Source of the DNA: Phlebotomus papatasi | Taxonomy: Eukaryota; Arthropoda; Insecta; Diptera; Psychodidae | Length of the DNA: 64,000 nt | Direction: 5' to 3' | Assembly (NCBI RefSeq): GCF_024763615.1 | Contig: NC_077224.1 | Coordinates: forward strand, 43,782,712 to 43,846,711 | Shown: positions 57,210-64,000 of the stretch, in pieces | Layout: each line of letters begins with the position of its first letter | Position numbering within the stretch: the stretch's first letter is position 1 | Notes under the pieces: generated by a model | What the model was told of the DNA's origin: nothing | What the model saw: the letters and a program-made list of their open reading frames with translations, nothing else | Databases searched by the model: none | Translations under genes and position numbers: made by a program

Positions 57210-58840
57210 TACTAATTCAATCTAGAGTAATGCTCTGACTAAAATTCTAAGCGAATGAGAATAATTCTTAAGATCCTAATTAGAAGTAATTTTTTGACTA
57301 TTTCCTTGTACTCAAAAACCAGTCGTTTTTGACTCATAGTAATTTCTTGCCGATCGCGTAGGACCCTGGTGATTAAGATCCGTTACCCTGTGTCACACAG
57401 GAAGGATCTGGGATGTTTCTCAAATAGTGTCTAAGCCAGAATTGACCAATAGCAAGTGTTTTATCTTAACAGAACTACTTTGCAAGCTAAGATAATTTAT
57501 ATAAAATATCAGGAATATTTCCTTGAAGTCAAATGCTAAGCTGGAATACGTTTAAAGAAGAAATTTATTTTAACAAAAAAGTCATTGGATTAATTTTCAG
57601 CTCATGGTACGACCTGTCGATAGTGTTTTGTAACGACATAGAGCACTTTCTTTTGGAATGTACCATACGAACTTTCTTTAAACCTGACTCTTCCATAGGG
57701 ATTAAAATGTCTGTTTTTTTTTACTTCTTTCGTCTGGAGTCTCCATCTCAAAAATATGCATTAAGTAGTCATTTAGGATTTCCAAAAAGACCTTTTATTG
57801 CTCCAGGTTCTCAGAGGATTTAGAAAGAATCGTCTTGCTAGAATGTTTTAAATTATTGTCTCGCATTTTCTCTTTGTTTGGGCCTAAACGGTAGTGGTTG
57901 ATTTAGTAAATTAGGCACAATATTGAGTTAATATTTGAAGTTAGGAATTCAACTAAAAGACGATCTTAACACTTCGAAATGAGCATGTGTCTCATTAAAA
58001 TTTTTTGAGTAACATTAAGCGCCATTCTAATTAAAACTTTATTGAAGTAGTTTTTCTGAGACACTTGTTAAAATTTTTCAATTGTTTTAAAAGTTGCAAG
58101 ACGCAGTTTTTTATCAGTCTTATATGAATTCTCTATTTTGTGAAACTCTTTCCATTTCCCGCGAGATTGGTGGTCGTACTGTTCCTGGATAAACGTGCTG
58201 GAAATTCCTAAATAAATTATTTCATTGCACTTAAAGGCAAGAAAAGTGCATTTGCAGAAGAAATACTGTGTCTGTCGTCCCTTTGCTTCTCATTAAATAA
58301 GGCAAAACCACAAGGGATCTAGGGAAAAAAAACGTGACGTGCTCATGTGGCGAATGTCCTGGGAAGATGATAAAGATAAGACATTTTCATTTAATTCTGT
58401 CTGCGGAAAAATTCGCCCCGCCTTATCTCCGAGACTAAACCCACCCCCCTTACACAAAACAGCCTGAGGACAGCATCCTGACAGTCAGATGTGCGAGTTC
58501 TTTGTCTGCTCTTGAAAGATTACACTCGCATAATAGGAATATTTCCTTATTATCATCCTTCAGTCCCATTTATTTTAATGGCGACACAACAATTTATTAT
58601 TCACAGATTCCTTAAGCATCTCTCGTGTAATGAAGAGAGAAAACCTGTGAAAGATGGGAAAGGGATGAGAAAAACTTTTGACGATTAATTACATGTAGTG
58701 GCATCCCATTTTGAGGACTGCGTAATTAATTAAGTGATTTTCTACTTGGGGATCTACTGATCTGATCATGTGGAGGATAATCGTGATGATATTGTTCAAT
58801 ATCTGTTCAATAAGGTAAGCTAATAATATTGCATAGAAAT
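57210..58840. other. Mixed DNA with a possible LINE scrap
   Basis: At 57630-57670 the plus strand reads FCNDIEHFLLECTIRT, resembling the C...EHFLLECP motif near the C-terminus of LINE polyproteins. The rest of that frame (57533-57823) is unrecognised. 58.1-58.7 kb is less AT-rich and apparently unique. No gene supported. Confidence 0.3.
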
Positions 58841-58841
58841 A

Positions 58842-59034
58842 GAGGAAACTGGGGCAGTTGTAAACACTGATTTTTATGTCTTAACTACTTGGAATTATGT
58901 TGACTATTTAGGAAACATTTATCCTTACACTATCTATAAATTCGTATAGATCTCGTCCTCTGAAATCTAAAATATCATTGAACATATCGCAATGTTTACA
59001 ACTACCCCGTGTTTACTAGTTCCCCACTTTCCCC
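58842..59034. mobile_element. TA-flanked MITE, GAGGAAACTGGGGCAGTTGT ends
   Basis: The left end GAGGAAACTGGGGCAGTTGT plus AAACA is mirrored by TGTTTACAACTACCCC and a terminal CCCCACTTTCCCC, with TA on both sides (58840-58841, 59035-59036). The right end carries an extra GTGTTTACTAGTTCCCC unit. The left end of the 42.5-kb inverted repeat is related. Confidence 0.85.
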
Positions 59035-59089
59035 TATTTCATAAAAAAATGTTTTGCATTTTCTGAGTAACAAGGTATCAACACACTTT

Positions 59090-59310
59090 CAGCCTGCGTA
59101 CACTGTGGCTGGGAACACTTCATATTTTTTTCATATTCCTTTTATGAATCTGACCTATCTGACCAAATGGCAATATATTTTAAGAGGTAGTCTTAAGTCA
59201 CACATATCCTGAGAAAATTCATGATATCGTGAGATTCATTAAAATAATATTGAAAAAATATAGATTGTTCGAAGCCAGAGTATGTATGAAGCCTGAAAAC
59301 CTTCTCTTAA
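59090..59310. mobile_element. MITE, GGCTTCGCACACACT family, copy 4
   Basis: TTTCAGCCTGCGTACACTGT, then GGCTGGGAACACTTCATATT and ATGAATCTGACC on the left; ATTCATTAAAATAATATTGA, TTGTTCGAAGCCAGAGTATG and AAGCCTGAAAACCTTCTC on the right. Same order as the 14344 copy. Confidence 0.8.
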
Positions 59311-59815
59311 GTCTTAAAAAGTAAAATTATTTTTTAGTCAAAGTTCTATTAGGTCCTCAACTGAGTTTTTAGCCTTTTTTGTCCAATGAAACATGGAAAT
59401 TTCAGGTGAAATACGAAAAATAGTTCATTCAAATTATTCGCTCTAGATAGTTACTATTTCCACTATCTCTTTAGTTTTACATGGCAGGGCACTATGTCCA
59501 AATTGTTCAGCTGTTGCTGTTAGAGATACCCCTTGACAGTTCGCTTGATATCAGCAACTCGTATTGTATGATTCCCCGTTGGTCCCACTAAATCCTGAGC
59601 ATAGTTTCCTTCCTCAAGCGTTTGGTCGTTCTGTCGATTTTGATGCATCGTAGGATTAAAGTTGCGACGTTTTGTGTTTGGGACAATCGAACTATGTCCA
59701 TTTCTCATCACTTGTGCTAATTAAATGCTAAAGATCCTTGCTTTCCTACCCCCAAACACGAAATTCCATAAGTTGATTTTTTTTTTAATGTTTGTCTTTC
59801 TTTCAGTCAACTCAC
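59311..59815. other. Unassigned DNA
   Basis: No supported gene. A 63-codon minus-strand frame at 59520-59711 has no recognisable motif. Confidence 0.4.
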
Positions 59816-59945
59816 GCCCCAAGCAGCACAAAATAGCTTAACCAGAAATTATCGTTGTGTCAACGTTAAAATACGGTTGTTTCAACCAAACAAGTTATAA
59901 AAACTTTATCCAACAGTTAAATAACCAAGATGTGCTGCTTGGGGC
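59816..59945. mobile_element. 130-bp MITE with GCCCCAAGCAGCACA ends
   Basis: Perfect 15-bp inverted ends GCCCCAAGCAGCACA and TGTGCTGCTTGGGGC. The interior includes GTTGTTTCAACCAAACAA-type inverted motifs. No clear target duplication. Confidence 0.85.
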
Positions 59946-61874
59946 GGCACCTATTTTCCTTCGTATTATTTTTCTCTAACGGGTGTAAAGGTTTGAAAAT
60001 GCCTTTCCGAGTCACATTTAATTGCTGTGAATGCTTATCTTATCATCTTCACTCAATAACGCTTTCAGATAGGCGCCATCAATTGTTTTTGGTCTTTTGG
60101 ACCTTTTTGTAGAAATCGCCATTTTTGAAGAATTTAAACGAATTTTTAAGGTGATCCTTGTTGGATTAGGTTTGATAGATATTTCTTTAAGCTAACGATC
60201 AGCTTTTGTTGATCTTTTTCCTAAGTTTAAGTGATAAAGTAACGCTCCCCGCAAATACTGTTTTTCAGACGTTAAATTCAACATTTCCTTTTTTAGAAAT
60301 TTTTTTCTTGAGTCGCGATATCTGTCTCTAAAAAAATACAGTTTGAGATTCGTATGTTGACTACATGTGTCGCTAACACCTTATACATGAGAGGGCTAAG
60401 AACTTTGTGGAGGATCTAGTATTTTTGATTTTTTTTTCACTCTTAAGTAACTTTTTGTTTTGACTTAAACGAGAATTAATCGGTCATGTTTTAATAAAAA
60501 AAAGTGTTTTTTTTATAGCTGAAGCTTATTCGTGTTTTTACTAACTAAAGAAAATCTGTGGAAGAAATCAGAATAGAAATGAAAGAATTCTCGGTGGTGA
60601 AAGGTATTTATTGAATTGTTAAAGGTGATAATTCCCAGTATCCCGGTCTTATTCACTTCTCTTCATCTCCCGTGGATTCTTCTGCGAGAAATTGAGAAGG
60701 AAATAGCTTTTATGAGGGGAGAGAAAATGTGTTAATTCCACTAAAGAAGTATATGTCTTTAGTGTGAGAAATTCATAAGGATTTTAGCACCAACGCCTAA
60801 TTATTTCAACTGCATCATAATCACGTTTCAGAGTTCAACTGATAATTGTCTTTTTAGTCACCTCGTGGGACTTCGTCAATGAGGCCATAGTGCTAGGAGA
60901 GAAAAAAAGAACTTAGAGGTGAGTGGTAGAGAATTTCTTCATTGTCAAATGGAGAGAATTCATGCTGAGATTCACGAATATTTCAATTTACCACAATCAA
61001 TAAATTTCAGTGACACGCTAGAACTCGCATATTCCGCATATCTCGTGAAAATCTCAAATGTCCGCACACGAAGAAAGTCCATAATTTATTTGTTTATGTG
61101 GCATTTTTTAATAGATGACAAAAATCGCTGTGATTTATTGGACTATTTTGGTTTATAAACTGATCTCTTTATGCCCCTCTGAGCTCCAAAAACGGATGAA
61201 GATTTATGGAGAGCACGAGCGAAAAAATCATACAACGTAGACCCAAGCATCATAATGTTGCAATTTGAGACCATGGTTGTGATGGATGTACATAGTTTTA
61301 TGTATATAATCCTATCAACAGAAGCGGAAGTTGGAAAAATGTTCAATAGATAAATTGCTAGGTGGCTCATCATAATTTTCGGCTATCGTGTAACTGGGAA
61401 AAAAGTAAAGTGGAATAGGAGCAAAATACGTGACAACAGTCGGCATTTCATTCACAATTCACCTTCTTAATTAAATGTGTGTGTGCTTCGTAAATTGATC
61501 ATTTCTAACTGAGCACGTTTCCATCCAGTAATGCCTTCTTCATCCTCTCCTGAGCCATCTGATAAGCTCACCCCCAGAGCCACAAACACACTCCGATAAA
61601 CCTTTCCGTGAGTGCGTCGGGAAACTCCATTTTCACCCTATCTGCCATCCCTGCTTGCTCCTCGCATTTCACCCAGATATCCAGTAACTTCCACAAGATG
61701 CTGTGAATAGGGAAAAGATACAGATCCTAGTGGCAAATGGTACACCACCGTAGTTTCGCTTAAGGAAGCACATCTACATTTGATAAATCACTATCATTTC
61801 AAAAGAAATTCTTGTTCACCAATAATTATTTTCTTTCCATATTTTTAAATAATATTTTTGAATGTTTAAACCAG
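59946..61874. other. Unique DNA, no supported gene
   Basis: About 1.9 kb. Open frames at 60919-61158 (plus) and 61143-61373 (minus) lack motifs. 61.4-61.75 kb is less AT-rich and repeat-free by eye. Confidence 0.4.
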
Positions 61875-61876
61875 TA

Positions 61877-62102
61877 GGGTAAAGTGATATAATTTGGAAT
61901 TAGTGTTACAAGTTGGACATGGATTTTTCTTGATAAATACAGTACAAAATTTGTTTTTAAGCACAAGGAACCAAATTATAAAACTAAAGCATTAAAAATA
62001 TACAAATAAAAATGGAGTACTAAATTTATCAAGACAAAAAGCCCCGTCCAAATTGTACCATTGTCCAACTTGTACCACTGTCGAACTTGTACCACTTTAC
62101 CC
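61877..62102. mobile_element. TA-flanked MITE, GGGTAAAGTG ends
   Basis: Left GGGTAAAGTGATATAATTTG and right ACCACTTTACCC are inverted with TA on both sides (61875-61876, 62103-62104). The right half contains three near-direct GTCCAACTTGTACCA units, the left half one inverted relative (TTACAAGTTGGAC). Confidence 0.85.
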
Positions 62103-62432
62103 TATTAGAGAAATATACGAGGAGAAAAACAGGTTAAAATCCGTGTTCCCTCTGTTCAAGGTTCAATCATTGATCGAATACTAAGCATATAAAATATTGT
62201 AATATACAGTGTCGGCCAAAAGTTTCTTGACAAATCTATGTTTGAGAAACTGAGTGGAAAACAGATAGAAAAAAGTATTTTTTTTAAATTTCTTTTTGCA
62301 ATTAAGTTGCTTTTAATCTATATATGTTATTTATGTATTTAAAAAAATATATAATTAATTTTATTTCATATCAAAAATAATTGTTTTCCAAAAGTTGATA
62401 ATTTTTTTAGCGGCCAAAAGTTTCTTGACATA

Positions 62433-62960
62433 TTTTTAAATAAATATTCAAATATTTTTAATGCGTCCAATCTAAATAAAACGTCGCATTTTTACTTAAA
62501 ACATTTTAAAAAATGTTAATCTGCAACCTTTTAGCTAGAATTGGACTTGTATTGAAACCATAGAAGTCATTAACCATTCTCACCACTTTTCTCAATTTGA
62601 GCTTATTTTTTGTAACAATAAGTCCCACTCATCCTTTACGCAAGCAACTGACTCTGAATTTGTGTAACAGATATCAGATATCAGATTCTAAAAAACGGTT
62701 GTCAACCTTCTGCGGCGAAACCTTGGATGTGCCGTTAGAGCTTTCCAGATGTACTCGAGTCTCATTATACTATAAATTTTGGTAATTTTATGTATATCCT
62801 GTAGCGATTTTCCATAAAATTAAGCAATTGCCAAAACAGATACATTCCGACAGTATCTCTGGATAATGCTTCTTCTCTGACATTTTTATAACTTGCCATT
62901 GTAATCTAAATATTAAAATAACAAAAAAATACATTTTTTTTCCTATTTAATCCTCGCTTT
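62433..62960 (-). pseudogene. Possible remnant of Tc1-like transposase N-terminus
   Basis: The minus strand has an ATG near 62900 opening MASYKNVREEALSRDTVGMY, then frame breaks. A later GTSKVSPQKVDNRFLE block, by position and character, resembles the linker between the paired-like DNA-binding halves of Tc1 transposases. No catalytic DDE region is visible. The placement inside Tc1-like ends supports the idea, but the similarity is weak. Confidence 0.3.
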
Positions 62961-62963
62961 TAT

Positions 62964-63262
62964 GGGGATCTCGGTGGCGCAATAGGCAAGACCGTTGGTC
63001 TTGGGCGGATGAGATCTCTGACTCAACTGTCATAGTTGTGATTTTGAGTCCCGCCCGGTGCAATGCAACTGAATGTTTGGAAAGACATTTTCACTGTAAT
63101 AAAACGTAATATAAATGCACTGCCTCTGCCCAACAACTCCGGGAGCATGGAAGACGTATCCACACTGCGGTGAAGGTGCTTCTGGGCGGTCTACAAACGG
63201 ACTTAGCAGATTCTTCCAACACGGGATAAAACAACAGTATCTTATAAACATGACATTGTAAC
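62964..63262 (+). mobile_element. tRNA-derived SINE, copy with head
   Basis: The head (62964-63060) contains an A box-like GTGGCGCAATAGGCAAGACC and a B box-like GATTTTGAGTCCCGCC, as in an RNA polymerase III promoter from a tRNA. The body (63070-63262) is shared with 11010-11205. It is inserted in the Tc1-like element, so it moved after that element did. No coding capacity. Confidence 0.8.
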
Positions 63263-63590
63263 TATTATTCCGATACGATTAATAATAATCGCTTTTATGT
63301 GCATAAACTGCATAAAAAGTTAGTTGCACGTATTTGACCATTTTGAGTATGTGTTACAAATGTGTCAAGAAACTTTTGGACCATAAAAAATGATCATTTT
63401 TTTGAAACAATTAGTTTTCGTATGTAATAAAATTAAATTAATTTTTCTTTGAAATGTATAAAGAAGATCTATGATTTGAAAGCAATTCATTTGTAAAACG
63501 AAAAAATTAAAAAGAAATGCTCTTTCCATAATTCTCTTCCTCTGATTTCTCGAACATAGATTTGTCAAGAAACTTTTGGCCGACACTGTA

Positions 63591-64000
63591 TGTACTTAAC
63601 TTCCTATTCATTGAAACATTTTTTTAGGCTGAGTAATTTTTTTTTTTTATAAATTATACAGATGAATTTTTTTTACCTAGCTGATTCTGCACCGGTCTCT
63701 CCTACCATATCGAAGCATTTGCAAGCAAATTGAATTTATATTAAAATTAATTTACTTGAAATTTATAATATCGTGCTTAAATGTTCTGTCGAAAATATTG
63801 CACAAAGCTTTTTTTCAAATTTTACGACCTTTTTTTTTTTGAAAATATCAACAAATCTAAAAAAAACTATATGGATTATGTGCAAACCAGATTCAGTATT
63901 AACTGAATAAATAACTCTTAAAAATTGTAATAATTGGATGATTGCATAAATTCATGGGACTTTTCCGCGAATGCGGTTAATATGTATTCTGTAGCTTACC
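63591..64000. other. AT-rich DNA at the window edge
   Basis: Contains one terminus of the GGGGAGACCGGGG MITE family near 63690. Nothing else recognised. Confidence 0.45.

Larger units (their letters stand above)
62207..63588. mobile_element. Tc1-like transposon with IR/DR ends, decayed
   Basis: Termini CAGTGTCGGCCAAAAGTTTC, matching over 43 bp with one mismatch, are flanked by TA (62205-62206, 63589-63590). A second copy of the core CGGCCAAAAGTTTCTTGACA lies about 200 bp inside the left end (62411-62430). Its inverse TGTCAAGAAACTTTTGGACC lies about 205 bp inside the right end (63363-63382). Two direct repeats per inverted repeat is the IR/DR layout of some Tc1-like elements, such as Sleeping Beauty. 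The centre holds a possible transposase remnant and an inserted SINE. Confidence 0.92.

Overview
This is a eukaryotic, AT-rich, gene-poor and repeat-dense window, almost certainly from an insect. A dipteran, perhaps a sand fly, is my guess; the genus cannot be proven from this sequence. Evidence: an IAP-type RING protein, relics of animal non-LTR retrotransposons, hAT, pogo, Tc1 and piggyBac-like DNA transposon signatures, tRNA-derived SINEs, many short TA-flanked MITEs and a 500-N scaffold gap. There are no operons, ribosome sites or prokaryotic features. Nearly all open frames of 60-150 codons are chance or transposon-derived.

One convincing protein-coding gene is present: a 165-codon intronless frame on the minus strand (51858-52355). 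It encodes a C-terminal C3HC4 RING of the inhibitor-of-apoptosis type with no BIR domain, and has an AATAAA signal 78 bases past its stop. A candidate first exon with a consensus splice donor lies on the minus strand at 41769-41960; it is weakly supported.

Layout: 0.5-5.6 kb holds MITEs, including a TTAA-flanked piggyBac-like element that is mostly a 415-bp palindrome. 6.2-11.2 kb has LINE relics, a TA-flanked 1.55-kb element containing a second long inverted repeat, and a SINE. 11.2-18.5 kb is mostly unique AT-rich DNA. 18.5-21.4 kb is a nest: a foldback MITE split by another MITE and adjoined by a hAT element with a perfect 8-bp target duplication. 23.8-32.2 kb is a dense run of MITEs and a pogo-like element. 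33.7-35.2 kb carries a foldback MITE followed by a palindromic minisatellite. 37.6-39.6 kb is an unclassified CCCGGCCGG-ended element whose right end is tandemly triplicated (288 bp x 3). 39.9-43.7 kb has several long hairpins. 46.7-47.5 kb is an unusual GC-richer array of TGACGTCA palindromes followed by GCCATTTT repeats and a tRNA-like end. 48.8-51.5 kb looks like decayed duplicated sequence beside the RING gene and the gap. 53-64 kb has further MITEs, a tRNA-Thr-like sequence between 65-bp direct repeats, and a Tc1-like IR/DR element carrying a SINE.

The longer intervals between repeats (for example 16.5-17.9, 22.2-23.6, 36.0-37.0, 41.6-42.0, 58.1-58.7 and 61.4-61.7 kb) are less AT-rich, apparently single-copy, and could be intronic or regulatory DNA of a gene larger than the window. 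Boundaries and homologies were found by reading by eye; no alignment or database search was run.
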